From Chloroflexota bacterium (GTDB lineage Bacteria > Chloroflexota > Limnocylindria > Limnocylindrales > CSP1-4), in assembly GCA_003157175.1 (NCBI GenBank), contig PMIQ01000099.1:7376-22400 (forward strand): 15,025 nt of DNA, written 5' to 3'. The stretch's first letter is position 1. Each line of letters opens with the position of its first letter. The notes under the pieces were generated by a model. That model was not told the DNA's origin, made no database searches, and worked only from the letters and a program-made list of their open reading frames with translations. Below are positions 1-7,911 of the stretch, piece after piece. Position numbers and translations under genes: made by a program.

Positions 1-275
1 GCGTGCGCGGGCCCGTGGATCAGCACCGGCTTGCCGTCGAGCATCACGGTGCCGGAATCGGGCTGGTGGATGCCGGCGAGCACCTTGACGACCGTGCTCT
101 TGCCGGCGCCGTTCTCACCGACGAGCCCGTGGATCTCGCCCGGCAGCAGGTCAAGCGAGACATCTGAGAGCGCCTGGGTGGCGGCGAATCGCTTCGACAC
201 AGCGGCGAGCGCGACAGGCGGAGGTGCGCTCGTGACGGCGACGCTCTCGGCGGCGATCGGTTTGGCCTCGCTCAT
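1..275 (-). CDS. Sugar ABC transporter ATP-binding protein, N-terminal part (runs off left edge)
   Basis: Only the first 91 codons lie in the window. After a loose 20-residue leader, the reading begins the ABC fold ([20 protein letters not shown]) and reaches a perfect Walker [10 protein letters not shown], at residues 53-61, followed by [14 protein letters not shown]. This is the RbsA/XylG/MglA type of carbohydrate importer ATPase, which normally has two ATPase halves in about 500 residues and energises uptake from the cytoplasmic face of the membrane. The ATG overlaps the stop of the DeoR gene (ATGA), and GGAG lies 8 bases upstream, so translation is probably coupled. Next to rhaI and rhaB, and after a DeoR regulator, the gene order resembles the rhizobial rhaR/rhaT arrangement, so L-rhamnose is the likely substrate. 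Substrate assignment is inference from neighbours; the family call is firm. Confidence 0.93.
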   Translation of the reverse strand, partial: MSEAKPIAAESVAVTSAPPPVALAAVSKRFAATQALSDVSLDLLPGEIHGLVGENGAGKSTVVKVLAGIHQPDSGTVMLDGKPVLIHGPAH

Positions 276-1138
276 AACGGGGTCTCCAGTGCGGTCGAGC
301 CAGATGGCCGTCGGATGCCTGGCGACGGCGTCTTCTCGAGGTCCGGAGCCACATGAACCATGACCCGCCGCTGGCGCAGCTCGTTGACCATCCCGGCCGG
401 GGCATCGTCATCGGTCACGATAGCAGTCAGCCTGTCCGAGGGGCAGAAGGTCGAGAACGCTGCCCGTCCCCACTTCGTGTGATCGACGAGCCCCACGACT
501 TCGCTGGCCGAGGCGACGATCAGGCGCTTCATCTGCGCCTCCTCGTCGGTCGCGTCACTCAAGCCCGTCTCCAGAGTGAAGCCGGCCGCCCCCATGAATG
601 CCTTCTGGATATTCACCTTCTCAAGCAGCCCTCCGCCCAGCGGACCTACAACGGATAGCGCCTCCCATCGGACGAATCCGCCGGGCAAGGCCACGGTGAT
701 GCCGCGGACGCCCGCGAGCTCCGAGGCGATGCGGAGCCCGTTAGTGATGACGGTGAGGTGCACCCAATGACTGTGGGCTCTCAGGTGCCGGGCCATGGCG
801 AGGGCGGTCGTGCTCGCGTCCAGGGCGATGCTTTCGCCATCGATTACCAGTGCTGCCGCGGCCGCTCCGATGCGGTCTTTCTCTACGCGCTGGAGGCGCT
901 CGCGGATCTCGAATGCCCGCTCCGGCTGGCTCCTGCTCGGCGCGAGAGCGCCGCCATGAGCGCGGACGACCCGGCCCTCGGTTTCGAGGGTCCGGAGATC
1001 CTTGCGAATTGTTACCTCGGAAACCGCGAACCTCTCCGCGAGATCTGTGACGCGCACCCGGCCCTGCTCCTCAACGCTGCGGGCGATGTGCTGCTGGCGC
1101 TCACGCGCGAACACTTCCCTGTGATCGCCCGTTTCCAT
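272..1138 (-). CDS. DeoR-family transcriptional regulator, probable rhamnose-operon repressor
   Basis: A 288-residue DeoR-family protein. The N-terminal winged helix-turn-helix spans about residues 12-70 and contains [20 protein letters not shown] followed by the family wing signature [12 protein letters not shown]. The rest is the DeoR sugar-phosphate sensor domain, with family-like stretches such as [29 protein letters not shown] and [15 protein letters not shown]. Proteins of this kind bind DNA until a phosphorylated sugar intermediate releases them. The open frame extends to a GTG at 1180, but I chose the ATG at 1138 because GAAGGAG lies about 11 bases upstream and the family start aligns there. 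It is divergent from rhaI-rhaB and overlaps the downstream ABC ATPase, so it most likely controls both rhamnose transcripts. The effector and exact regulon are inferred. Confidence 0.92.
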   Translation of the reverse strand: METGDHREVFARERQQHIARSVEEQGRVRVTDLAERFAVSEVTIRKDLRTLETEGRVVRAHGGALAPSRSQPERAFEIRERLQRVEKDRIGAAAAALVIDGESIALDASTTALAMARHLRAHSHWVHLTVITNGLRIASELAGVRGITVALPGGFVRWEALSVVGPLGGGLLEKVNIQKAFMGAAGFTLETGLSDATDEEAQMKRLIVASASEVVGLVDHTKWGRAAFSTFCPSDRLTAIVTDDDAPAGMVNELRQRRVMVHVAPDLEKTPSPGIRRPSGSTALETPL

Positions 1139-1359
1139 CCAGCCAGAATCTCCTTCGGCGACGTCGCGCCAGCGGATCACTACCTTCTAGTGCTCGTGGG
1201 TCCTGAAACAGTAGACGAGAAGCAATCGAACTGTCAACAAGGAGATTGAAACTAATCGGAACCTGTGGCAAGCTGGCGGCTACCATTGCTGCGGGCCTCC
1301 GGCGGACTCTTTTGCCAGGGCCCGCGGCGACCAATGAGCGCGTCCGCCAGGTAGCAGGG
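1139..1359. promoter_or_regulatory. Divergent control region between the DeoR regulator and rhaI
   Basis: This gap must hold the promoters of both rhamnose transcripts. GAAAC pentamers occur at 1205-1209 and 1248-1252; DeoR-family operators often contain repeated TTTC/GAAA units. GATT-GAAACT-AATC at 1244-1257 is a small inverted repeat. No convincing -35/-10 pair was found. An AAGGAG at 1239-1244 sits just before a TTG at 1246 that opens the rhaI frame early, but the spacing is too short for initiation. The operator assignment is tentative. Confidence 0.35.
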
Positions 1360-2550
1360 ATGGAGAAGACCGTGACCTCGACAGCTCCAGACAGTCGGTC
1401 CGCGAGGGCTGTGCTTCGAACCCAGCGGATCGAGCTCCCATCCTGGGCCTTCGGCAACTCCGGAACCCGGTTCAAGGTCTTCGCGCAGAAAGGCGTCCCG
1501 CGGACGGCCTACGAGAAGATCGACGATGCGGCCCAGGTCAACCGGTACACGGGCGTCGCACCCACCGTCGCGCTCCACATTCCCTGGGATAAGGTCGACG
1601 ACTACGCGGACCTGGCGCGACACGCTGCCGAGGAGGGCGTCGCCCTCGGCACGATCAACTCGAACACCTTCCAGGACGACGATTACATGCTCGGCAGCGT
1701 CTGCCATCCGGACGCCCGCATTCGACGCAAGGCGGTCGACCACCTCCTCGAGTGCATCGACATCATGGACAAGACCGGGTCGCGCGACCTCAAGCTGTGG
1801 TTCTCGGACGGCACGAACTACCCGGGGCAGGACGACATTCGGGCTCGACAGGACCGCCTGGCAGAGTCTCTGGCGCAGGTCTACAAGAGGCTCGGCCCGA
1901 ACCAGCGCATGGTCCTCGAGTACAAGCTCTTCGAGCCCGCCTTCTACCATACCGACGTGCCGGACTGGGGCACTTCGTTCGCCCATTGCGTCGCTCTCGG
2001 GCCCAAGGCGAAGGTCGTCGTCGACACCGGCCACCATGCGCCGGGCACGAACATCGAGTTCATCGTCGCCTCGCTGCTCCGCGCGGGCAAGCTCGGCGGC
2101 TTCGACTTCAACTCGCGGTTCTATGCGGACGACGACCTGATGGTCGGTGCGGCCGATCCCTTCCAGCTGTTCCGGATCATGCACGAGTGCGTCAAAGCCG
2201 GCGCCCTCCGTCCCGAGAGCGGCGTTGCCTTCATGCTCGATCAGTGCCACAACATCGAGCCGAAGATCCCCGGCCAGATCCGAAGCGTGATGAACGTCCA
2301 GGAGGCGACTGCCAAGGCGCTGCTGGTCGACCAGAAGGCGCTCGCGGCGGCGCAGCAGGCGGGTGACGTTCTCGGGGCCCACGCGCTGTTGATGGACGCC
2401 TACGACACCGACGTGCGCCCGATACTGCGAGACTTGCGGGCCGAGATGAAGCTGGATCCCGACCCCATGGCGGCATTCGCCCGCTCCGGCTACGCCGAGA
2501 AGGTGGCGGCGGAGCGAGTCGGGGGCCAGGCGGCCGGGTGGGGTGCGTGA
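1360..2550 (+). CDS. rhaI: L-rhamnose isomerase (RhaI type)
   Basis: This enzyme interconverts L-rhamnose and L-rhamnulose in the cytoplasm, the first step of the phosphorylating rhamnose pathway. From the ATG at 1360 the protein is 396 residues, a xylose-isomerase-like TIM barrel of the RhaI family found in Pseudomonas stutzeri, rhizobia and Gram-positives rather than the enterobacterial RhaA family. Visible family blocks are WAFGNSGTRFKVF, VALHIPWDKVDDY, LKLWFSDGTNYPGQ, VLEYKLFEP (E187), VVVDTGHHAPGTN (D222, H225, H226), GGFDFNSRFYADDDL (D249) and FMLDQCHNIEPK (D294). The acidic and histidine residues match expected metal ligands, although exact pairing was not computed. The frame is open back to a TTG at 1246; I prefer 1360, where AGGTAGCAGGG precedes the ATG and the family N-terminus begins soon after. 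The stop lies inside the upstream-extended frame of rhaB, indicating one operon. Confidence 0.95.
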   Translation: MEKTVTSTAPDSRSARAVLRTQRIELPSWAFGNSGTRFKVFAQKGVPRTAYEKIDDAAQVNRYTGVAPTVALHIPWDKVDDYADLARHAAEEGVALGTINSNTFQDDDYMLGSVCHPDARIRRKAVDHLLECIDIMDKTGSRDLKLWFSDGTNYPGQDDIRARQDRLAESLAQVYKRLGPNQRMVLEYKLFEPAFYHTDVPDWGTSFAHCVALGPKAKVVVDTGHHAPGTNIEFIVASLLRAGKLGGFDFNSRFYADDDLMVGAADPFQLFRIMHECVKAGALRPESGVAFMLDQCHNIEPKIPGQIRSVMNVQEATAKALLVDQKALAAAQQAGDVLGAHALLMDAYDTDVRPILRDLRAEMKLDPDPMAAFARSGYAEKVAAERVGGQAAGWGA

Positions 2551-2590
2551 GCAGCGAGACCAGGCACCGCGTCGCGGCTGCGTTCCGGCA

Positions 2591-4033
2591 GTGACCGATA
2601 CCGTCGCGGCTGTCGATCTCGGCGCCTCGTCCGGGCGCGTGATGGTCGGCCGCGTCGGTCCGCGCACCCTCGAGCTCGAGGAGGCCTATCGGTTCGCGAA
2701 CGAACCCGTCTTGCTGCCCGACGGGCTGCATTGGGACGTGTTGCGCTTGTATCACGAGATCACCGAGGGTCTGCGCCGCGCCGTTCGGCTCGCCCCCTCC
2801 CTTGCGAGCGTCGGGGTCGACGGCTGGGGCGTGGACTATGGGCTCCTGGATTCGGCCGGGCGGCTCCTCGGCAACCCCTACCACTATCGGGACGGCCGGA
2901 CGGCCGTCGGAGTGGAGCGGGTCAACGCCGCCGTGCCCAAGGATCGCCTGTACGCCACGACCGGCACCCAGTTCCTGCCGATCAACACCGTGTACCAGCT
3001 GGCGGCCGCGCTCGGGACGGCGGAGCTCGATGCGGCGGATGCCCTGCTTCTCATTCCCGACCTCATCGGATACTGGCTTGCGGGCGGCATTCACGTCGAG
3101 GCGACAAACGCGTCGACGACCGGCCTCTTCGATCCCGTCGCCGGTTCCTGGGCCTTCGACCTCGTCCGCGAGCTCGGCCTGCCCGCGGCGATCCTGCCCG
3201 CTCTCGTCTACGCCGGCGACGGGCTCGGCTCGATCCGGCCGCAGGTCATCGCCGACACCGGGCTTCCCCGCGATGCCGTCCTGACCGCGGTGGGGTCCCA
3301 CGACACCGCCTCCGCGGTGGTCGGCGTGCCCGCGGCCGACGAGCGGTTCGCGTACATCTCATGCGGAACCTGGACGCTCGTCGGCGTCGAGCTCGGCGCA
3401 CCCGTCCTCGGCGAGGCGAGCCAGAAGGCGAACTTCACCAACGAGCTGGGCGTCGACGGCAGGACCCGGTATCTGCGGAACGTGATGGGCCTGTGGCTGC
3501 TCCAGGAATCGATGCGCGTCTGGGAACGCGAGGGCGGGCAGGCCGGTCTCGCGGCGCTGCTTGCCGCGGCCGCCGAGTTGCCCCCGGGCGGAAGCGTCAT
3601 CGACGTGGACGAGCCGGGGTTCCTGCCGCCCGGCGACATGCCGGCCCGCATCGCCGCCCATTGCCGAACAACTGATCAACCAGTCCCATCCTCACGGCCG
3701 GCGTTCGTGCGCTGCATCCTCGACAGCCTGGCGTCGGCGTTCGCTGGCGCGATCGCCGACGCCCGCCGGCTCTCGGGACTCGACATCGACGTCATCCACG
3801 TCGTCGGCGGCGGCAGCCGCAATGAGCTGCTGTGCCAGCTCACGGCGGACGCCTGCGGCGTGACCGTCATCGCCGGCCCGGTCGAGGCAACGGCGCTTGG
3901 CAACGTTCTGGTTCAGGCGAGGGCACGCGGGCTCATCAGCGGCGACCTCGCCGCTCTGCGCTCGGTGGTACGTGCGACGCAGCCCCTCCGCCGCTACGAG
4001 CCGGCGGGGCACTCAGCGACATCGGTGGCCTGA
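2591..4033 (+). CDS. rhaB: L-rhamnulokinase
   Basis: The enzyme phosphorylates L-rhamnulose with ATP to L-rhamnulose 1-phosphate. From the GTG at 2591 it is 480 residues, normal for this FGGY-family kinase. The phosphate-1 loop AAVDLGASSGR opens the protein, VGVDGWGVDYGLLD follows (residues about 75-86), and VGSHDTASAV places the catalytic aspartate at 238, matching D237 of E. coli RhaB. The C-terminal nucleotide-binding segment VVGGGSRNELLCQLTADAC is followed by GPVEATALGN. The frame is also open to a GTG at 2543, overlapping the end of rhaI; the 2591 start is preferred because the conserved sequence begins directly after it and residue numbering then matches the family. It is co-transcribed with rhaI. 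No rhamnulose-1-phosphate aldolase follows; a tRNA gene on the other strand comes next. Confidence 0.95.
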   Translation: MTDTVAAVDLGASSGRVMVGRVGPRTLELEEAYRFANEPVLLPDGLHWDVLRLYHEITEGLRRAVRLAPSLASVGVDGWGVDYGLLDSAGRLLGNPYHYRDGRTAVGVERVNAAVPKDRLYATTGTQFLPINTVYQLAAALGTAELDAADALLLIPDLIGYWLAGGIHVEATNASTTGLFDPVAGSWAFDLVRELGLPAAILPALVYAGDGLGSIRPQVIADTGLPRDAVLTAVGSHDTASAVVGVPAADERFAYISCGTWTLVGVELGAPVLGEASQKANFTNELGVDGRTRYLRNVMGLWLLQESMRVWEREGGQAGLAALLAAAAELPPGGSVIDVDEPGFLPPGDMPARIAAHCRTTDQPVPSSRPAFVRCILDSLASAFAGAIADARRLSGLDIDVIHVVGGGSRNELLCQLTADACGVTVIAGPVEATALGNVLVQARARGLISGDLAALRSVVRATQPLRRYEPAGHSATSVA

Positions 4034-4053
4034 GAGGCTCGGTCGCGCCGGGC

Positions 4054-4068
4054 GAGGCGGGACGCCTC
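4054..4068 (+). terminator. Possible weak terminator hairpin after rhaB
   Basis: GAGGCG-GGA-CGCCTC forms a 6-bp GC stem with a three-base loop 20 bases after the rhaB stop. A second 5-bp hairpin, CACCC-TGTGCC-GGGTG, follows at 4075-4090. Neither has a T tract, so termination is only suggested by position between opposed genes. Confidence 0.3.
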
Positions 4069-4096
4069 CGGCCCCACCCTGTGCCGGGTGAGGAGT

Positions 4097-4171
4097 TGGA
4101 GGGCCGTGTGGGATTCGGACCCACGACCAGCCGATTAAAAGTCGGCGGCTCTACCACTGAGCTAACGGCCC
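4097..4171 (-). tRNA. tRNA-Lys (anticodon UUU), CCA encoded
   Basis: The minus strand folds into a complete cloverleaf: acceptor GGGCCGT/ACGGCCC, D arm GCTC-AGTGGTA-GAGC, anticodon arm GCCGA-CTTTTAA-TCGGC with anticodon TTT, five-base variable loop TGGTC, and T arm GTGGG-TCCGAAT-CCCAC. The mature body is 72 nt (4100-4171) and CCA is encoded at 4097-4099. It would read AAA and AAG codons. Two positions are atypical: the discriminator base is U where E. coli tRNA-Lys has A, and T-loop position 55 is C where almost all tRNAs have U. A weak minus-strand TACTAT -10 candidate lies at 4245-4250. Confidence 0.95.
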
Positions 4172-4340
4172 TCGGGACGCACGGCTGGCGCAGTTGCGAG
4201 GCGGCCAACCTGAACGGCCGGCCGCGACGTCTGCGCGCCCGGTGATAGTAGCCTGCCGGCACCCGGCGCCGCCACGCGCCCGGCGATTTGTTTCGCGGGC
4301 TTGACGCCGGGGCTGGACCCGCGGCATGACCCGGCGCGGC

Positions 4341-5468
4341 TCAGGGCCGATTGGCGTAAAGAGTGATCAGCACATCGCCTACGACCAGCTGCCCCGACGA
4401 GATGGTGGTTTCGCCACGAACCTGACGATTCGTGCCCCAGGCATCGATGAGTCGCGTGGATTTAACCGCATCGATGTCCTGGACGGCCCAGCCGTCGCCC
4501 CGTCGCTCGATCGTCGCGTGGCGCTGGCCGACCTTGGGGTCCGAGACGCGTATCTCCGCCTCCGAATCGCGGCCGACGAGCAGCCTTTGCCCCGGCTCGA
4601 CGGTGAGTATCTTCAAGCCGCCCGCCTCGACCACGGCGAGATGACCGAGCGTCGGGGCCCCGGCCGTGTCGCCCGCCGTCCCGGACGAGTCAATGGGCAA
4701 GTCGCCCGGCATCTGGTCAAACGGCGGCCCCAACCCCGAGAGATTGCCCGGCAGGGTGTAGGCGCGGGTCACGAACCCTGGAGTCGGGTACACGGCCGGC
4801 TTGTAGGAGGGCGGAACAAAGCCGGGCGGAACCTGGCCGCGCGAGACATATTCGGACCAGTCGGTCCCAGGCGGGTAATACCCCGCCGGCAGGATGCCCG
4901 GCGGTGGGCCCCAGGGGCTTGGGGCGAAAGGCTCCGGTTCTCGGGCCGGGTTGGGCGGTTCGCCCACGTGGACCAGCGACGCGACGGCGCCCGCGACGGC
5001 TATCCCAAGGGCCACCCAGAAACCAATATCGAGCGTGGACGAGATGGACTCCGGCAGAGCGACGGCGGTCGCGCTCCCGGAGCCGCTCACGCCAACGACC
5101 AGCCCGATGCAGGAGGAGCCGGCCACGGTCGCGAAACCGGCCAGGGCGAGCCATCTCGGGGCCCGGCTCACAGGACGCGAAAACATTTCGAACAGGGACC
5201 CGGCGACGGCGGCGGCCATGCCGGCGGCGACCGGCAGCATCCAGGTGGCGCCGAACTGGCTTTCGTCCCCCTTGGACACGAGATCCCACAAGCTGACGGC
5301 GTCGCCGATGCCCTGCTCGGGGAAGCCCCAGCGGATCCACGGCAGGACAAACGACGAGCAGACCAGGCACACGGCGGCCACGACCACCAGCACGAGCAGA
5401 GGACCCGGCTTCGGTCTCTGCCCGTGGCCGCCCTCGGCGGAAGCCTGGCCGGGCGATGGCTCCGACAT
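4341..5468 (-). CDS. Four-helix membrane protein with C-terminal FHA domain
   Basis: A 375-residue protein starting at ATG 5468, preceded by AGGAGG about 11 bases away (the frame is open further upstream, without ribosome-site support). It has a charged, polar N-terminus, then four hydrophobic segments at about residues 24-43, 76-96, 103-128 and 147-168. A Pro/Tyr-rich linker follows at about 170-240 (WGPPPGILPAGYYPPG and similar). The last 90 or so residues read as an FHA phosphopeptide-binding domain: LLVGRDSEAEIRVSDPKVGQRHATI is followed by GWAVQDIDAVKSTRLIDAW. The core Gly-Arg and the RH pair are present, but the usual Ser of the S-x-x-H motif is Gly, and STRL replaces the usual NGT-like turn, so phosphothreonine binding may be altered. 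FHA proteins usually partner Ser/Thr kinases; none is in the window. It lies downstream of the kelch gene with a 219-base gap. Confidence 0.82.
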   Translation of the reverse strand: MSEPSPGQASAEGGHGQRPKPGPLLVLVVVAAVCLVCSSFVLPWIRWGFPEQGIGDAVSLWDLVSKGDESQFGATWMLPVAAGMAAAVAGSLFEMFSRPVSRAPRWLALAGFATVAGSSCIGLVVGVSGSGSATAVALPESISSTLDIGFWVALGIAVAGAVASLVHVGEPPNPAREPEPFAPSPWGPPPGILPAGYYPPGTDWSEYVSRGQVPPGFVPPSYKPAVYPTPGFVTRAYTLPGNLSGLGPPFDQMPGDLPIDSSGTAGDTAGAPTLGHLAVVEAGGLKILTVEPGQRLLVGRDSEAEIRVSDPKVGQRHATIERRGDGWAVQDIDAVKSTRLIDAWGTNRQVRGETTISSGQLVVGDVLITLYANRP

Positions 5469-5687
5469 GTCTTCTCGAACCTCCTGCAATGAGCCCCGCC
5501 CCGACGGCGACGCTCCCGGCTTGGGGCACGCCGTCACCGCCGTTCTGCTACCGCAGTGTGCCACGTCGCCGGCACCATCGGCCGATCGAGCGGCCGACCG
5601 AACTCCGAGGACGCCCCTTCGGCGCGCACCGCGGCTGGCGTCGGCGGCGAGGCCGAGTCTACCGGTCGAGCGCGGCGCACCTTCGAT

Positions 5688-7043
5688 CTACGGCGCCGGT
5701 GGCGTGAAGATCGTGCTCACCGATGTCTCGTGCGCGGCCACGGCATCGAGCGCTCCTCCGGCCAGCAGCACACGCCCGTCCTGGAGGACGGCAAGCGCCG
5801 GCCACATGACCGCTGTCCCGAGCCGACCCGTGAGGTGCCACCGGCCCGTCGCCGAGTCCCAGATCTCGGCCGTGGCCATGACGCGGTAGGCCGGATCCAC
5901 TCCATCCACGATCAGCACTCGACCGTCTGGCAGCGCCGCGATGCTGCCGCGCGCCCGCCCCGTGGCCATCGAGCCCGTCGCCGTCCAGCGGTTGGTCGCG
6001 GGGTTGTAGATCTCGGCCGAGGCGAGGCTCTTGTCGCTGTTCGTCGTGAGCGCCCAGCCCCCGGCCACCAGCACCCGCCCGTCGGGGAGCAGCGCCGCCA
6101 TGTGGTGGTATCGGGCCAATGACATCCTGGCCGCGCTGTGCCAGGTGGCGGATTTCGGGTCGTAGATCTCGGCCGTTGCCACGACCGTGCCCTTGGGCCC
6201 GTGGTACGTGCTCGCGCCGCCCGCCACCAGAACCTCTCCGTCGGACAGGAGCGTGGCCGTATGAGAGGCACGGGCCGTGGACATGAGAGCCGTCGGCGTC
6301 CACGTGCCCGTCGCCGGGTCGAAGATCTCGGCGGTGTTGGTGGACGCGAAGCCGGGCGATCCCTGCGCGCCGCCGCCGAGAACCAGCACCCGGCCGTCGA
6401 GCAGGACGGTGGCCGTGGCCTGGGTCCGAGGCGCGCTCATGACCCCCGCCGAAACCCACGTGCCGGTATCGGGGAAATAGCGCTCGGCGGTGTCGAGCGG
6501 CAAACCGTCGCGCGACCCGCCGACGACGAGGACCGATCCGTCCGCCAGGGTCGCGGCCGCCGGATAGGCACGCTCCTGGAGCATCGGCGCCGCCACCGCC
6601 CAGCTGTTCGACGCCGGATCGAAGACTTCGACCGTGTCGAGCGCCGAGGTGCTGGACGGTCCGGCCGAACCTCCGACGACCAGCACGCGACCGTCCGCCA
6701 GCACCGCCGCCGACGCGCCCCAGAGCGACCTGGGCATGCTCGGAATGGGGGCCCACGTTCCGTTGCCGTAGGTGATCGTCGCGGTCGGAGCCGGCGTGAC
6801 CGAAGGCACAATCGGCGAGGGCGCCTGGGTCGCCGTCCCGGTACCGACGGGGCCGCCCGGCAAGGGCTTCGGCGACCCCGTGGCCACGGCGACAAGGGGG
6901 CTGGGTCGCGAGCCGTCGAGCCAGACGAACGCCGCCGGACCCGTCGCCAGCAACAGGGCCAGGACCATCGCGTCGATGGCCAGGATCACGGGGGCTGCGC
7001 GGCGCGCGCCTGTCCGGCGCGGAGCGGCTGAACGCGGGTTCAT
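5688..7043 (-). CDS. Membrane-anchored seven-bladed kelch beta-propeller protein
   Basis: A 451-residue protein with an Arg-rich N-terminus, one hydrophobic segment at about residues 18-44 (signal anchor), then a Pro/Thr/Ser linker at about 50-90, so the propeller is probably exported and tethered. Seven kelch-like units follow, each with a strand pair like LADGRVLVVGG and a later AEIFDPATGTW-like segment. The final unit ends without its own TW strand, while GTWAPIPSM at the front supplies one, the usual closure of a propeller. No enzyme active site was recognised; galactose-oxidase-like proteins share this repeat but their copper ligands were not identified. The ATG overlaps the stop of the upstream membrane-protein gene (ATGA) and lacks a strong ribosome site, so translational coupling is likely. 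Ligand and role are unknown. Confidence 0.88.
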   Translation of the reverse strand: MNPRSAAPRRTGARRAAPVILAIDAMVLALLLATGPAAFVWLDGSRPSPLVAVATGSPKPLPGGPVGTGTATQAPSPIVPSVTPAPTATITYGNGTWAPIPSMPRSLWGASAAVLADGRVLVVGGSAGPSSTSALDTVEVFDPASNSWAVAAPMLQERAYPAAATLADGSVLVVGGSRDGLPLDTAERYFPDTGTWVSAGVMSAPRTQATATVLLDGRVLVLGGGAQGSPGFASTNTAEIFDPATGTWTPTALMSTARASHTATLLSDGEVLVAGGASTYHGPKGTVVATAEIYDPKSATWHSAARMSLARYHHMAALLPDGRVLVAGGWALTTNSDKSLASAEIYNPATNRWTATGSMATGRARGSIAALPDGRVLIVDGVDPAYRVMATAEIWDSATGRWHLTGRLGTAVMWPALAVLQDGRVLLAGGALDAVAAHETSVSTIFTPPAP

Positions 7044-7492
7044 TCACACACCAATGCCGCGAGCAAACCGGCCGCGAGTACCGCGGCGCCACCGGTCAGG
7101 CAGAAGATCCCGGCCAGCAGGACCGACCCGTCGTCCGCGAATCCGATCCGTCCGATGGCGCCGATCACACAGACCTCGATGGCCGCGCCCAGCACGATCA
7201 ACTCCGCCGCAGCCGCGGCCGGACGCAGCCTGCGAGTCGCCAGCATCATCACGACCGAGGCCACAACCAGGGCCGCGAGGGCGGTCGCGACCAACGGCGA
7301 TATCTCGCCCAGCCGCCGCCCGATCTCCGACGGTCCGGCGAGTGGCGCCAGGTTGTATGCATGACGGGGTACTCCCGTCGCGATCGAACCGACTCCGGCG
7401 AGGACCAAGCCGGCCCCGATCGTGCCGAAGGCAACTGCACTCAGTCTGGCCGCCGGGCCATCCATCGCTCCCAACGGGACGTCAGCCTTCAT
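7040..7492 (-). CDS. Small hypothetical membrane protein, four predicted helices
   Basis: A 150-residue protein of unrecognised family. Hydrophobic stretches lie at about residues 17-38, 64-84, 92-112 and 121-148, so nearly the whole chain is membrane-embedded. Loops carry a few charged residues (GRRLGE, TRRLRP). I chose the ATG at 7492 because a GGGGGA stretch lies 7-8 bases before it; the frame is open to a GTG at 7543 without such support. Its last bases overlap the kelch gene start, so the two are probably translated together, and this protein may assist or accompany the kelch protein in the membrane. Function cannot be stated. Confidence 0.72.
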   Translation of the reverse strand: MKADVPLGAMDGPAARLSAVAFGTIGAGLVLAGVGSIATGVPRHAYNLAPLAGPSEIGRRLGEISPLVATALAALVVASVVMMLATRRLRPAAAAAELIVLGAAIEVCVIGAIGRIGFADDGSVLLAGIFCLTGGAAVLAAGLLAALVCE

Positions 7493-7848
7493 TCGCAATC
7501 CCCCGCATTCGGCCGAACCGGCCTGGGCCGGCGCCGGCGTCACGCACGGGACTATAGCGCGGCGGCCAAGCCCGGACCCGCCGAACAGGCGCGAGCGCGG
7601 CTGCTTCGCCCCGTTCTATTCAATCCTAGTCCTAGCACTGGACGGCTACCAGTCCACACAGATGAGTGTTGGGGCTCTCTGCTCAGCTTCTGATAAGCAC
7701 ACCAACGCCTCGAGCCCGAACGGCTCGGCAAAGCGGCTAGCCACGGCTCGTGGGAGACCGTCCACTTGACCGTGACGAGCCAAAGTGGCGGCCGGGGCTG
7801 GTATCGACGGGGCTCTGGTTGATCTCCACCGTCAGGCTGCCTGCCTTA
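7493..7848. other. Intergenic stretch without a convincing gene
   Basis: About 355 bases between the start of the minus-strand membrane-protein gene and the inverted-repeat element. It is visibly less GC-rich than its surroundings in places (around 7616-7700). It contains two small inverted repeats, ACTGG-7-CCAGT at 7637-7653 and CGAGCC-CGAAC-GGCTCG at 7711-7727. No RNA gene, clear promoter pair or conserved protein was recognised; short open frames here look accidental. Confidence 0.5.
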
Positions 7849-7864
7849 GAGCCTGTGAATGAAA
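7849..7864 (+). repeat. Left terminal inverted repeat
   Basis: GAGCCTGTGAATGAAA, an exact inverted match to 8416-8431. It is preceded by TTA (7846-7848), the left copy of the putative target duplication. Confidence 0.85.
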
Positions 7865-7868
7865 TGGC

Positions 7869-7874
7869 TATGAT
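7869..7874 (+). promoter_or_regulatory. Candidate -10 box just inside the left repeat
   Basis: TATGAT differs from TATAAT at one base and lies five bases inside the left terminal repeat, about 38 bases before the lipoprotein ATG. The corresponding -35 position (TTAGAG, 7846-7851) is poor, so this is only a candidate promoter supplied partly by the element end. Confidence 0.3.
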
Positions 7875-7911
7875 CCGCGGGTGGGCAAGCCAACCAAGCC
7901 GGCGTGGGATC

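Noticed and set aside
1246..1359. 38-residue N-terminal extension of RhaI from the TTG at 1246
   Set aside because: The AAGGAG is one base from the TTG, too close for initiation, and the added residues do not resemble the family.
1252..2667. Long minus-strand open frame (471 codons) opposite rhaI
   Set aside because: It is antisense to a well-supported isomerase, is Arg/Val/Gly-rich as expected from mirrored GC-rich codons, and has no recognisable domain.
4326..5492. Plus-strand open frame (388 codons) opposite the FHA gene, with TTGACG upstream near 4300
   Set aside because: The protein lacks hydrophobic or conserved features, while the opposite frame has four helices and an FHA domain. 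The TTGACG has no matching -10.
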